From positions 248,001 through 312,000 of the forward strand of contig NZ_JAAVUZ010000004.1 of the NCBI RefSeq assembly GCF_018449675.1: 64,000 nucleotides of DNA, read 5' to 3'. Of this stretch, positions 25,691-34,208 are shown piece after piece (position 1 is the stretch's first letter; each line of letters opens with the position of its first letter). Below the pieces are notes generated by a model. The model was not told the DNA's origin. It saw only the letters and a program-made list of their open reading frames with translations, and did not search any database. Made by a program: the position numbers and the translations under genes. Origin of the DNA: Glaciihabitans sp. dw_435 (GTDB lineage: Bacteria; Actinomycetota; Actinomycetes; Actinomycetales; Microbacteriaceae).

Positions 25691-26968
25691 ATGCCCAGCG
25701 CCTTACCCCTCGCCGACCCGGCTCCCGCGGACGGACTCTTGCCCGCCTCCGTAACGGCGGACGCGTCATCCCGCAATTTCGGTGTCTATCTTCACGTGCC
25801 CTTCTGTCGCGTGCGCTGCGGATACTGCGACTTCAACACGTACACCGCCGAGGAACTGCGCGGAGCAAAGAGGTCGGACTACGCCGGCCAGGCGATCGAT
25901 GAGGTGCACCAGGCCGCCCACGTGATCGCCGCGTCGGGGTTGCCCGCCCGCCCGGTGTCCACCGTGTTCTTCGGTGGGGGAACTCCCACGATGCTTCCGG
26001 TGACCGACCTGACGGCCATGCTGTCGTCGGTTGTTGACACGTGGGGGCTCGTGCCCGGCGCGGAGGTCACGACGGAGGCGAACCCCGACTCCGTCGATCT
26101 GGACTACCTGCTCGCGCTGCGTGCCGCCGGGTTCACCCGGGTGTCCTTCGGCATGCAGTCGGCGGTGCCACACGTGCTCGCCACTCTCGAGCGCACGCAC
26201 GACCCAGCGCGGGTGCCCCTCGTTGTGGAGTGGGCTCGGCAGGCGGGGCTGCAGGTCAGCCTCGACCTCATCTACGGAACCCCGGGGGAGAGCATCGAGG
26301 ACTGGCGGGCGTCCGTCGAGCACGCTCTCGCGCAATCGCCCGACCACATCTCCGCCTACGCGCTCATTGTCGAGGACGGCACCAAGCTGGCCCGGCAGAT
26401 CCGCCGCGGCGAGCTGGCGATGCCCGACGACGACCTCCAGGCCGACATGTACGAGCTGGTTGACGGCCTGCTGACCGGGGCCGGGTACTCCTGGTACGAG
26501 GTCAGCAACTGGGCGCGCGGCGACCGTGGGGCCGACGGCATTCCCGGCGTCGGCCGACCCGCCGAGAGCGACTCGGACTACCGCTCGCGGCACAATCTCG
26601 CGTACTGGCAGGGCCACGACTGGTGGGGCATCGGTCCCGGCGCACACAGTCACGTCGGCGGCGTGCGGTGGTGGAACGTCAAGCACCCGGCGGCGTATGC
26701 CGACCGCATCGGTGCCGGGCTGTCCCCGGCGGCCGGTCGGGAAACGCTTGACGATGAGACCCGGCGCGTCGAGCGAGTTTTGCTCAGTACCCGCATCCGC
26801 CAGGGACTGGCGATCAGCGATCTGACGCCGCAGGGACGCACCGCGGTCGCCGGCCTCATCGCCGACGAGCTGGTGGACGCGCGCGCGGCAATGCACGGGA
26901 CGATCGAATTGACCCTGCGCGGCAGGCTGTTGGCCGACGCCGTCGTGCGGCGTCTGCTCGAGGATTAG
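25691..26968 (+). CDS. hemW: Radical SAM heme chaperone HemW
   Basis: A 425-residue radical SAM protein. The cluster-binding motif CRVRCGYC (CxxxCxxC) is near residue 38 with the HemW-type CDFNTY just after, followed by VFFGGGTPT, TTEANPDS, RVSFGMQSAV and SLDLIYGTPGE. HemW proteins were long misannotated as oxygen-independent coproporphyrinogen oxidase; the single extra-cysteine-free motif and YWQGHDWWGIGPGAHS point to the heme-chaperone group. A Gly/Asp-rich insertion lies around residue 285. The gene is convergent with the DUF4870 pair. Confidence 0.9.
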   Translation: MPSALPLADPAPADGLLPASVTADASSRNFGVYLHVPFCRVRCGYCDFNTYTAEELRGAKRSDYAGQAIDEVHQAAHVIAASGLPARPVSTVFFGGGTPTMLPVTDLTAMLSSVVDTWGLVPGAEVTTEANPDSVDLDYLLALRAAGFTRVSFGMQSAVPHVLATLERTHDPARVPLVVEWARQAGLQVSLDLIYGTPGESIEDWRASVEHALAQSPDHISAYALIVEDGTKLARQIRRGELAMPDDDLQADMYELVDGLLTGAGYSWYEVSNWARGDRGADGIPGVGRPAESDSDYRSRHNLAYWQGHDWWGIGPGAHSHVGGVRWWNVKHPAAYADRIGAGLSPAAGRETLDDETRRVERVLLSTRIRQGLAISDLTPQGRTAVAGLIADELVDARAAMHGTIELTLRGRLLADAVVRRLLED

Positions 26969-26979
26969 TTCCCCGCCCC

Positions 26980-27354
26980 CTATTTGATGAAGCGGTAGCT
27001 CAGCGGGTAGGTGTACTGCTCGCCGCGGTTGGCGGCCAGCGCAGCGAAGATGCTGAAGATGATGATGAGCACTCCCGCCACGGCGAGGATAACGACGCCG
27101 ACCGCGATGAGGGACGTGATCCATCCGATGGCGGAAACGATGAGGAAGGTCAGCTGGAAGTTCAGCGCGGAGATGGTGTGATCCCGCACGAACCGCCCCC
27201 TGTCCTTGAGCGTCAGGTAGCCGACGAGGGACGGCAGGAACGCCAGGAAGATTCCACCGATGTGCACGAGCGTCGCCCACATCTTCTGGTCGCGCATTGC
27301 CAGCGGTGGGCCGAGCGGGGCGGAGGGATCGTGCGGAGGCGTTGACTCGGACAT
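26980..27354 (-). CDS. DUF4870 membrane protein (copy 2)
   Basis: A 124-residue protein. After a 25-residue polar N-terminus come MWATLVHIGGIFLAFLPSLVGYL, the DUF4870 hallmark LKDRGRFVRDHTISALNFQLT, and two hydrophobic segments up to residue 110. The C-terminus is YPLSYRFIK. The family is of unknown function and often linked to Tic20-like proteins. Two ATGs are possible (27354 and 27363); neither has a clear ribosome-binding site. It resembles its upstream neighbour throughout, so the two are a tandem duplication, separated by a terminator. Confidence 0.78.
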   Translation of the reverse strand: MSESTPPHDPSAPLGPPLAMRDQKMWATLVHIGGIFLAFLPSLVGYLTLKDRGRFVRDHTISALNFQLTFLIVSAIGWITSLIAVGVVILAVAGVLIIIFSIFAALAANRGEQYTYPLSYRFIK

Positions 27355-27371
27355 GGTTTCCATTAAACCAA

Positions 27372-27398
27372 GAAGGCCGGGCGAACCGCCCGACCTTC
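27372..27398 (-). terminator. Terminator between the two DUF4870 genes
   Basis: On the minus strand GAAGGTCGGGC pairs with GCCCGGCCTTC (one G-U pair) around a five-base loop, and is followed by TTGGTTT. It would reduce read-through from copy 1 to copy 2. Confidence 0.65.
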
Positions 27399-27422
27399 GT
27401 GGAACTGGGGGAGCGCTTCGCG

Positions 27423-27824
27423 CTACTTGATCCAGCGGATGTTGAACGGGTAGCGGTACGAGCCACCGCCGTTGACCTTCACGCCGCCCATGATGGCAAA
27501 CACGAGGTTGAGCACGTACACGACCCAGATGATCAGGCCGATGAGCAAACCAACGATGATGCCGATGATCGGAATGAACCCCAGGATCGTCGCCACGATG
27601 TTGCCGGCGATGATGATGCCGACGACGTTGATCGTCCAGTTCAGTGCTTCCTTCGACTCCTGGCGCGTGAGCGTGCCACGGTCCTTGAAGACGAGGTAGA
27701 TAACGAGCGCGGGGATCAGCGGGATGATGTTGCCAAAGTGCGCAAACGACGCCCACTGGCGGTCCTCCGCGGGGGAGAGCGGAGCGCCCGGTGCGGAGGC
27801 GGGGTGCGGGTTTGATTCGGTCAT
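27423..27824 (-). CDS. DUF4870 membrane protein (copy 1)
   Basis: A 133-residue paralogue of the gene downstream: polar N-terminus, WASFAHFGNIIPLIPALVIYL, the motif FKDRGTLTRQESKEALNWTIN, a long Ile/Gly-rich membrane region and the C-terminus YRYPFNIRWIK. The ATG at 27824 is preceded by AAAGG at a normal distance. Function unknown. The upstream region to 28037 is shared with divergent hrcA. Confidence 0.8.
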   Translation of the reverse strand: MTESNPHPASAPGAPLSPAEDRQWASFAHFGNIIPLIPALVIYLVFKDRGTLTRQESKEALNWTINVVGIIIAGNIVATILGFIPIIGIIVGLLIGLIIWVVYVLNLVFAIMGGVKVNGGGSYRYPFNIRWIK

Positions 27825-27980
27825 GATCTGTCGCCTTTCAAGAAAACGCGGCTTGGTCCCGGAGAACGAGGCGGGCCGGATAGCCCGCGCGTGGGTCCCC
27901 CATGTGAGGGATACGCAGTACAAGCACAAGGTAGTGCCTCCCGCTGGTGGCGTGCAACGACGATTTGCCTCACCCTCGGG

Positions 27981-28012
27981 TAGAATTGGCAGTCACGATC
28001 GACGAGTGCCAG
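27981..28012 (+). promoter_or_regulatory. hrcA promoter and CIRCE operator
   Basis: TAGAAT (27981-27986) is the -10 box. TTGGCAGTC (27986-27994), nine bases, and GAGTGCCAG (28004-28012) form the HrcA-binding inverted repeat CIRCE; each arm matches the consensus TTAGCACTC / GAGTGCTAA at seven of nine positions with the exact nine-base spacer. HrcA would repress its own operon here and release it on heat shock. Confidence 0.82.
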
Positions 28013-28037
28013 TCACAGAAGGAAAGGGGTGCATCGA

Positions 28038-29060
28038 ATGGTTTCGGAGCGCAGCCTCGAAGTACTTCGCGTCATTGTGCAGGATTATGTGGCGTCCCGG
28101 GAGCCGGTCGGCTCCAAGTCCATCGTGGAACGCCACTCCTTCGGCGTGTCTGCGGCGACGATCCGCAACGACATGGCGCTCCTCGAAGAAGAGGACCTCA
28201 TTACGGCGCCCCACACATCGTCTGGACGTGTGCCGACGGACAAGGGCTACCGCGTCTTCGTCGATCACCTCGCCGATGTTCGTCCGCTCACCGGCGCGCA
28301 ACGGCAGGCGATCGAAGCGTTCCTCGGGCAATCCGTCGACCTCGACGACGTGCTCGCGCGCACCGTCCGTCTGCTCTCCCAGCTCACCCGGCAGGTGGCG
28401 CTCGTGCAGTATCCGTCGCTCGCCCGCTCCCGCGTCCGTCACATCGAGATCGTCCCCCTCACGCTGACCCGGTTGATGACCGTGTTCATCACGGACAGCG
28501 GACGCGTGGAACAGCGGATGCTCGACGTGTCGTTTCCCCTCGACGAGGTGTTCCTCGCCGAGCTGCGCACCCGCCTGAACGCGTCGATCGGCGGGCTCGG
28601 TCTCGCCGAAGCGGCCGATGCGCTGGCGGCAATGCCGGACCAGTTTCCCCAGGACCGGCGGGCCATCGTCGGCCTGATCACCACGAGCCTTATCGAGCAG
28701 GTCGCGGCAAACCGCCAGGACAAGCTCGTGATGGCCGGAGCTGCGAACCTCGTTCGTACGGAAGATGACTTCTCCGGAAGCATTTTCCCGGTGATGGAGG
28801 CGATCGAGGAGCAGGTGACTCTCCTCAAGCTCTTCAGCGAAATGGCCGTCGACCAAAACGGAGTGTCGGTGAGCATCGGGCGCGAAAACGCGGTGTTCGG
28901 GCTGGGGGAGACCTCGGTTCTGACCAGCGGGTACGCGTCATCCGGGGGAAGCATTGCACGACTTGGCGTGTTGGGCCCAACACGCATGGACTATTCGAAC
29001 AACATTGCCGCGGTACGAGCAGTCGCTCGCTACCTGACGCGGCTGCTCGGTGAGGAATAA
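28038..29060 (+). CDS. hrcA: Heat-inducible transcription repressor HrcA
   Basis: A 340-residue repressor. Residues about 5-75 form the winged helix (SERSLEVLRVIVQDYVASREPVGSK, AATIRNDMALLEEEDLI, HTSSGRVPTDKGYR). The rest is the GAF-like HrcA domain with VFITDSGRVEQRML and ISIGREN-type segments. The ATG at 28038 has AGGGG eight bases upstream; the GTG at 28029 is too close to it. A CIRCE operator lies at its promoter. dnaJ follows without a gap, so HrcA controls the co-chaperone. Confidence 0.95.
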   Translation: MVSERSLEVLRVIVQDYVASREPVGSKSIVERHSFGVSAATIRNDMALLEEEDLITAPHTSSGRVPTDKGYRVFVDHLADVRPLTGAQRQAIEAFLGQSVDLDDVLARTVRLLSQLTRQVALVQYPSLARSRVRHIEIVPLTLTRLMTVFITDSGRVEQRMLDVSFPLDEVFLAELRTRLNASIGGLGLAEAADALAAMPDQFPQDRRAIVGLITTSLIEQVAANRQDKLVMAGAANLVRTEDDFSGSIFPVMEAIEEQVTLLKLFSEMAVDQNGVSVSIGRENAVFGLGETSVLTSGYASSGGSIARLGVLGPTRMDYSNNIAAVRAVARYLTRLLGEE

Positions 29061-30164
29061 GTGGCAGACCATTACGAAGTACTCGGCGTAGACAACAACG
29101 CCACTCCCGAAGAGATCAAGAAGGCGTACCGCCGTCTTGCCCGGGAGCTTCACCCCGACGTCAACCCGGACCCGGAGGCATCCGACCAGTTCAAGCTGGT
29201 CACGCACGCCTACGACGTTCTCAGTGACCCCCAGCAGCGCCAGCAGTACGACCTCGGCCCACAGCCGAGTTTCGGCGGGGGCGGCCAGGGCTTCGGTGGA
29301 TTCGGCGACATCTTCGAGACGTTCTTCGGTGGCGGGCAGACCCGCGGGCCGAAGTCCCGCCGCGAACGCGGACAGGACGCTCTCATCCGCGTCGAGATGG
29401 ACCTGGATGAGATCGTCTTCGGCACGAAGCGCGATATCGAGGTCAACACCGCGGTTCTCTGCGAGACCTGCAACGGCAGCTGCTGTGCGCCGGGGACGTC
29501 CCCCGTCACCTGCGACATCTGCCACGGAAGCGGCTCCATCCAGCGCGCAGTCCGGAGCCTGCTCGGCAACGTCATGACCTCAAGCCCCTGCGGTACCTGC
29601 CGTGGATACGGCACCGTCATCCCGAACCCGTGCCCCACCTGCCAGGGCCAGGGCCGCGTGCGCGCGACCCGCACCATCTCGGTGGACATCCCCGCCGGTG
29701 TCGAGACGGGCCTGCGTCTGCAGATGCCGTCGCAGGGCGAGGTTGGACCCGCCGGAGGACCGCAGGGCGACCTGTACCTCGAGGTCAAGGTGCGCCACCA
29801 CGAGACCTTCAGCCGCAACGGTGACGACCTGCTCGCCACGCTCGAGGTGCAGATGACCGACGCGATCCTCGGAACGACGACGACCCTGAAGACCCTCGAT
29901 GGCGAAGTGACTCTCGATATCAAGGCGGGCACCCAGAGCGCTGAAGTCCTGACCGTCCGCGACCGCGGTATCACGCACCTGCGTGGCAGCGGCCGGGGCG
30001 ACCTGAAGATCGGCATCCAGGTGGTCACCCCCACCAAGCTGAACCACAAGGAGCAGAACCTCATCAAGGAGCTCGCGAAGTCGCAGAAGTCGGTTGCCCC
30101 GCACCTCGCGCACTTCCAGCAGGGCCTCTTCGCCAAGCTGCGGGACCGCTTCCTCAACGTCTAG
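29061..30164 (+). CDS. dnaJ: Chaperone DnaJ (DnaJ2 type)
   Basis: A 367-residue Hsp40 that delivers clients to DnaK and stimulates its ATPase. J domain at residues 1-66 with HPD (31-33), a Gly/Phe-rich linker (about 70-95), a zinc domain (about 134-200) and the C-terminal client-binding domains. Of the four CxxCxGxG zinc repeats three are normal ([24 protein letters not shown]); the first reads CETCNGSCC, with Cys instead of Gly at its last position (residue 141). It lies directly after hrcA, the usual place of the second dnaJ in actinobacteria; the dnaK-linked copy must be elsewhere. Confidence 0.94.
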   Translation: MADHYEVLGVDNNATPEEIKKAYRRLARELHPDVNPDPEASDQFKLVTHAYDVLSDPQQRQQYDLGPQPSFGGGGQGFGGFGDIFETFFGGGQTRGPKSRRERGQDALIRVEMDLDEIVFGTKRDIEVNTAVLCETCNGSCCAPGTSPVTCDICHGSGSIQRAVRSLLGNVMTSSPCGTCRGYGTVIPNPCPTCQGQGRVRATRTISVDIPAGVETGLRLQMPSQGEVGPAGGPQGDLYLEVKVRHHETFSRNGDDLLATLEVQMTDAILGTTTTLKTLDGEVTLDIKAGTQSAEVLTVRDRGITHLRGSGRGDLKIGIQVVTPTKLNHKEQNLIKELAKSQKSVAPHLAHFQQGLFAKLRDRFLNV

Positions 30165-30210
30165 CGACCCCGGCCCGTCTACCCCAGCACCGCACGACGA
30201 AAGTGAGCGC

Positions 30211-30939
30211 ATGGCGCACTTCTACCTCAACGAGTTTCTCCTGTCCGCCGAGATCGGTGGCACCGCGGAACTCGTTGGCGCGGAAGCGCGTCATGCCGTC
30301 ACGGTCAGCCGGGTCAAGCCGGGCGACGCCCTCACCATGGGCAATGGCGCCGGTCTCGTCGTCTCCGGAACGGTGCGGACAGCGGATGCCACGCAGCTGA
30401 CCATCGACGTCGAGTCGGTGCAGCTCGAACCGGCCGCGGCCCCCGCCATCTGGCTGGCGCAGGCCCTGGCGAAGGGCGACCGCGACGAGCTTGCGGTGCA
30501 GGCAGCAACTGAGCTCGGCGTGGACGGAGTCATCCCGTGGTCGGCGTCCCGCAGCATTTCCCGGTGGGAGGGCGCAAAGGTCGTCAAGGGACACGACCGC
30601 TGGGTTGCCATCGTGCGTGAGGCGACCAAGCAGTCCGTTCGTGCCTGGATGCCCGAGGTCGCCGACCTCGTCTCCACCAAGCAGCTCGTTGCCCTTGCCG
30701 CGTCCGCACAGGTGCTTGTGCTCGACCCGACCGGGGAGCAGGCACTGACCGAGATCGAGACCGACACCCGCGACGTGGTGCTCGTGGTCGGTCCCGAGGG
30801 TGGGATCGCGGACCAGGAACTTCACGCGCTGCGGACCGCCGGGGCATCCATTGTCCGTCTCGGGCGCACGGTGCTGCGGACCTCGACCGCCGGACCGGCA
30901 GCCATCGCTGTGCTGAGCGCGAAACTCGGGCGTTGGTAG
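30211..30939 (+). CDS. rsmE: 16S rRNA (uracil1498-N3)-methyltransferase RsmE
   Basis: A 242-residue SPOUT-class methyltransferase. An N-terminal PUA-like domain (about 1-70, ELVGAEARHAVTVSRVKPGD) precedes the knotted SAM-binding domain: AQALAKGDRDELAVQAATELGV, then VVGPEGG, and LGRTVLRTSTAGPAAIAVLSA at the C-terminus, which is the trefoil-knot signature. The ATG at 30211 follows GAAAGTGAG. It is the third gene of the heat-shock-linked run, 46 bases after dnaJ. Confidence 0.93.
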   Translation: MAHFYLNEFLLSAEIGGTAELVGAEARHAVTVSRVKPGDALTMGNGAGLVVSGTVRTADATQLTIDVESVQLEPAAAPAIWLAQALAKGDRDELAVQAATELGVDGVIPWSASRSISRWEGAKVVKGHDRWVAIVREATKQSVRAWMPEVADLVSTKQLVALAASAQVLVLDPTGEQALTEIETDTRDVVLVVGPEGGIADQELHALRTAGASIVRLGRTVLRTSTAGPAAIAVLSAKLGRW

Positions 30940-30951
30940 GGGGCCACCCAT

Positions 30952-30957
30952 TAAGCT
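30952..30957 (+). promoter_or_regulatory. -10 box TAAGCT, leaderless promoter of the HIT gene
   Basis: TAAGCT, seven bases (GGGCACT), then the ATG at 30965. It gives the phoH-ybeY-era part an entry point independent of hrcA. Confidence 0.5.
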
Positions 30958-30964
30958 GGGCACT

Positions 30965-31318
30965 ATGACTTCCGCCGAACCGTCGATCTTCACCCGCATC
31001 GTCGCGCGCGAAATTCCGGCCGATATCGTCTTCGAAAACGACTCGGTCATCGCGTTTCGCGACATCGCGCCGAAGGCTCCCGTGCACCTGCTCGTCGTTC
31101 CGAAGACGCAGGAGTACGCGAATGTCTCCGAGCTGGCTGCGGGCGACCCGGCACTGCTCGCCGAGGTCGTCGCGACGGCCAATGCCCTCGCCGCCGAATA
31201 CGCCGGTGGCGAGTTCCGTCTGATTTTCAACTCCGGTGAAAGCGCCGGTCAAACCGTGTTCCACGTCCACGCCCACGTGCTGGGTGGGGCACTCGAGGAA
31301 GGCTCCCTTGCCCAGTAG
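30965..31318 (+). CDS. HIT-family hydrolase (HinT-like)
   Basis: A 117-residue histidine-triad protein. The catalytic HVHAHVLGG is at residues 100-108, and SIFTRIVAREIPADIVFENDSVIAFRDIAPKAPVHLLVVPK matches HinT throughout. HinT enzymes hydrolyse AMP-lysine and similar phosphoramidates, including adducts from misfired tRNA synthetase reactions. The last 11 bases overlap the probable TTG start of phoH, whose ribosome-binding site lies within this gene. Confidence 0.92.
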   Translation: MTSAEPSIFTRIVAREIPADIVFENDSVIAFRDIAPKAPVHLLVVPKTQEYANVSELAAGDPALLAEVVATANALAAEYAGGEFRLIFNSGESAGQTVFHVHAHVLGGALEEGSLAQ

Positions 31319-32360
31319 CGACAGTTTCCCCCACAACTCCGACGCCGGCACTGTCCGGGTCGACTTAAGGGTGGACGGCGTGGCGATGGTGCGGCTCCTG
31401 GGTCCCCAGGACCGCCTGCTCAAAACCATTGAGCGGCAGTATCCCGACGTGCAGGTGCTCGTTCGGGGCAACGAAATCACCCTGAACGGCGAGGCCGCGC
31501 AGGTAGAGGCCGCGCGGCGGCTGGTGGAGGAACTCATACAGATGGTGCGCAATGGTGCCGACCTCGGGTCTGCGGACGTGACGTCCTCGGCCCGCATTCT
31601 CGACGCAAACGCCGGGAGCCCGGCCGAGCTGCTGAGCCAGGCGATTCTCACGAGCCGCGGTAAGAGCATCCGTCCGAAGACCCTCGGACAGAAGGAGTAT
31701 GTCGACGCCGTCGACACCAACACGATCGTGTTTGGCATCGGACCGGCGGGAACGGGAAAGACCTACCTCGCCATGGCGAAGGCGGTACAGGCCCTGCAGC
31801 GCAAGGAGGTCGAGCGGATCATCCTGACGCGCCCCGCCGTCGAGGCGGGCGAGCGCCTCGGATTCCTGCCCGGCACCCTGACCGACAAGATCGACCCGTA
31901 CCTGCGCCCCCTGTACGACGCGCTCAACGAGATGATGGACCCGGAGATCGTGCCGAAGCTGCTCGCCTCGGGCACCGTCGAGGTCGCCCCCCTCGCGTAC
32001 ATGCGCGGCCGCACGCTCAACAACGCCTTCATCGTGCTCGACGAGGCGCAGAACACCACGCCAGAGCAGATGAAGATGTTCCTGACCCGCCTGGGACACG
32101 GCTCCAAGATGGTCATCACCGGCGACATCACGCAGGTCGACCTGCCCGTCGGCGCGAGCGGACTGCAGCTCGTCACCCGCGTGCTCGAGGAGATCGAAGA
32201 CATCCACTTCTCCCGTCTGACCAGCGCCGATGTGGTGCGACACACGCTCGTCGGTCAGATCGTCGACGCCTACACGAAGTACGACGCAGAGCGCCAGGCA
32301 GCAAAGTTCGAAGAAGACAAGAACCGACCGGCACGACCAGACAAGAGGTGGGGTCGCTAA
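31308..32360 (+). CDS. phoH: PhoH-family ATPase
   Basis: A 350-residue P-loop protein (PhoH/PhoL type) whose genomic link with ybeY points to RNA or ribosome metabolism. Walker A is GPAGTGKT (residues 145-152); Walker B is in FIVLDEAQNTT, followed by ITGDITQVDLP. Residues 1-100 form the usual KH-like N-terminus. No ATG or GTG fits well; the TTG at 31308 has GAGGAAGG five bases upstream and overlaps the HIT gene, so I chose it. A GTG at 31371 is the next option. Codon 20 is TTA, rare in such GC-rich DNA. Confidence 0.88.
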   Translation: MPSSDSFPHNSDAGTVRVDLRVDGVAMVRLLGPQDRLLKTIERQYPDVQVLVRGNEITLNGEAAQVEAARRLVEELIQMVRNGADLGSADVTSSARILDANAGSPAELLSQAILTSRGKSIRPKTLGQKEYVDAVDTNTIVFGIGPAGTGKTYLAMAKAVQALQRKEVERIILTRPAVEAGERLGFLPGTLTDKIDPYLRPLYDALNEMMDPEIVPKLLASGTVEVAPLAYMRGRTLNNAFIVLDEAQNTTPEQMKMFLTRLGHGSKMVITGDITQVDLPVGASGLQLVTRVLEEIEDIHFSRLTSADVVRHTLVGQIVDAYTKYDAERQAAKFEEDKNRPARPDKRWGR

Positions 32361-32822
32361 ATGTCGATCGAGATCAACAACGAGTCAGGCATCGACGTCG
32401 ACGAGCCCAAGATCCAGCGGCTGATCGCGTACAACCTCGACCAGTTGCACGTGCACCCGGACGCCGAACTGGCGATCCTGTTCGTCGACGAAGCCGCCAT
32501 GGAGCAGCTCCACGTGCAGTGGATGGACGAGCCAGGCCCCACCGACGTCCTGAGTTTTCCGATGGACGAACTGCGCCCCGGCTCCGAGGACATGCCGACC
32601 GAGCCAGGGTTGCTCGGCGACATCGTCGTCTGCCCGCAGGTTGCCGTCGTGCAGGCGGAGGCCGCCGGGCACAGCCCCCTCGAGGAAATGCTGTTGCTGA
32701 CGACCCACGGCCTGCTGCACCTGCTGGGTTTCGACCACGCCGAACCCGAAGACGAGAAGGAAATGTTCGGCCTGCAGCGCGACCTCCTGGTTGGATTCGC
32801 CATGGCAGAGCGACGACGTTGA
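32361..32822 (+). CDS. ybeY: Endoribonuclease YbeY
   Basis: A 153-residue zinc metalloprotein required for 16S rRNA 3' end maturation and ribosome quality control. The metal motif THGLLHLLGFDH is at about residues 115-126, preceded by PTDVLSFPMDE and LLGDIVVCPQVA. It starts immediately after the phoH stop, as expected for this conserved pair. Confidence 0.95.
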   Translation: MSIEINNESGIDVDEPKIQRLIAYNLDQLHVHPDAELAILFVDEAAMEQLHVQWMDEPGPTDVLSFPMDELRPGSEDMPTEPGLLGDIVVCPQVAVVQAEAAGHSPLEEMLLLTTHGLLHLLGFDHAEPEDEKEMFGLQRDLLVGFAMAERRR

Positions 32823-32826
32823 TCCG

Positions 32827-34164
32827 ATGATCGCCACCTTCATCGTCGTTGCGGTTGTGCTCGTCGTCTTCGGCGGGCTCCTCGCGGCGGCCGATGCCGC
32901 ACTGCAGGTGCTCAGCCGCACCGACATCATCGACCTTGCCTCCCACAGCCGGTCACGCCGGTCGCTCCTGGCCATCGCCGAAGACGGCGGAGCGCACGTC
33001 AATGCCATCAACTTCATGCGTGTCGTGTCCGAGACAACGGCGGCCGTGCTCGTGTCGCTCGTGTTCGCGTACTCGCTCACCGAGTGGTGGTGGGCCCTGC
33101 TGGCCAGTGCCCTGCTGATGACCGCGGTCTCGTTCGTGCTCGTGGGTTCCAGCCCGCGGAGCGTCGGTCGTGCTCACGCGCGGTCCGTGCTGAGGTTCTC
33201 GGCAGCGGTCATCCACTCCATCCGTGTCTTTCTCGGTCCGATTGCCAACGCTCTGGTCGCGATCGGCAACCGCGTCACGCCCGGCCGCCCGAAGAACGCA
33301 ACGTTCTCGAGCGAGGAGCAGCTGCTCAGCATGGTCGACGAGGCCACGGAGCTCGACGTGCTCGAGGAAGACGACCGCGAACTCATCCACTCGATCTTCG
33401 AGTTCAACGACACCGTCGTGCGCGAGGTGATGGTGCCCCGCACCGACATGATCACGATCGACGACGACGACACCCTCGACCACGCCATGGGGCTCTTCCT
33501 CAGTCGCGGCGTGTCACGCGTGCCCGTCGTCGGTACCGACATCGACGAGATCCTCGGCGTGCTCTACCTCCGCGACGTCGCCCGCGTCACATACGAGCAG
33601 ACCCTCGACTCGCACGCGCCCAGCGTCGTCGAGTTGTCGAGGCCCGCCCTGTTTGTGCCGGAATCCAAGAAAGCGGATGACACGCTGCGCCAGATGCAGC
33701 TCGAATCCAATCACCTCGCCATGGTGGTCGACGAGTACGGCGGAATCGCGGGCCTCGTCACCCTTGAGGACCTCATCGAGGAACTTGTGGGGGAGATCTC
33801 GGACGAGTACGACCGCGAGGTCGCGGAGTTCGAGGAGATCGAGCCCGGCCGTTTCCGCGTGAGTGCCCGCATGTCGGTGGACGAGCTCGGGGACCTGTTC
33901 GGCATCGAGCTCGACGATGACGAGGTGGACTCCGTCGGTGGACTGCTCACGAAGTCGCTCGGCAGGCTGCCCATCACCGGCTCCGTCGCCACGGCGTCCG
34001 GGCTGATTCTCACGGCCGAACGCACCGAGGGCCGCCGCAAGCGCGTCAGCACCATCCTGGTCGAGGCAGACCAGGAACTCCTCGACGCGCAGGCGGCGTT
34101 TGGCGCCAACGACGCACCCCACACGGGCGAGACCGCCGCCGCATCGCGCGAACCCTCCGCCTAA
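32827..34164 (+). CDS. CNNM/CorC-type transporter-associated protein (hemolysin-family)
   Basis: A 445-residue membrane protein. The N-terminal DUF21 domain (about 1-140) has three or four hydrophobic segments, followed by two CBS domains (VMVPRTDMITIDDDDT through LGVLYLRDVARV, and MVVDEYGGIAGLVTLEDLIEELVGEI) and a CorC_HlyC domain (about 340-420). Such proteins act in magnesium or cobalt efflux and are often named hemolysins by old homology. The ATG at 32827 is chosen over the frame's upstream start in ybeY. The position between ybeY and era is conserved in actinobacteria. Confidence 0.87.
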   Translation: MIATFIVVAVVLVVFGGLLAAADAALQVLSRTDIIDLASHSRSRRSLLAIAEDGGAHVNAINFMRVVSETTAAVLVSLVFAYSLTEWWWALLASALLMTAVSFVLVGSSPRSVGRAHARSVLRFSAAVIHSIRVFLGPIANALVAIGNRVTPGRPKNATFSSEEQLLSMVDEATELDVLEEDDRELIHSIFEFNDTVVREVMVPRTDMITIDDDDTLDHAMGLFLSRGVSRVPVVGTDIDEILGVLYLRDVARVTYEQTLDSHAPSVVELSRPALFVPESKKADDTLRQMQLESNHLAMVVDEYGGIAGLVTLEDLIEELVGEISDEYDREVAEFEEIEPGRFRVSARMSVDELGDLFGIELDDDEVDSVGGLLTKSLGRLPITGSVATASGLILTAERTEGRRKRVSTILVEADQELLDAQAAFGANDAPHTGETAAASREPSA

Positions 34165-34208
34165 CCTCCCGTACTTCCGATCAGCGCTCCACACAAAGGA
34201 ACACGCAC

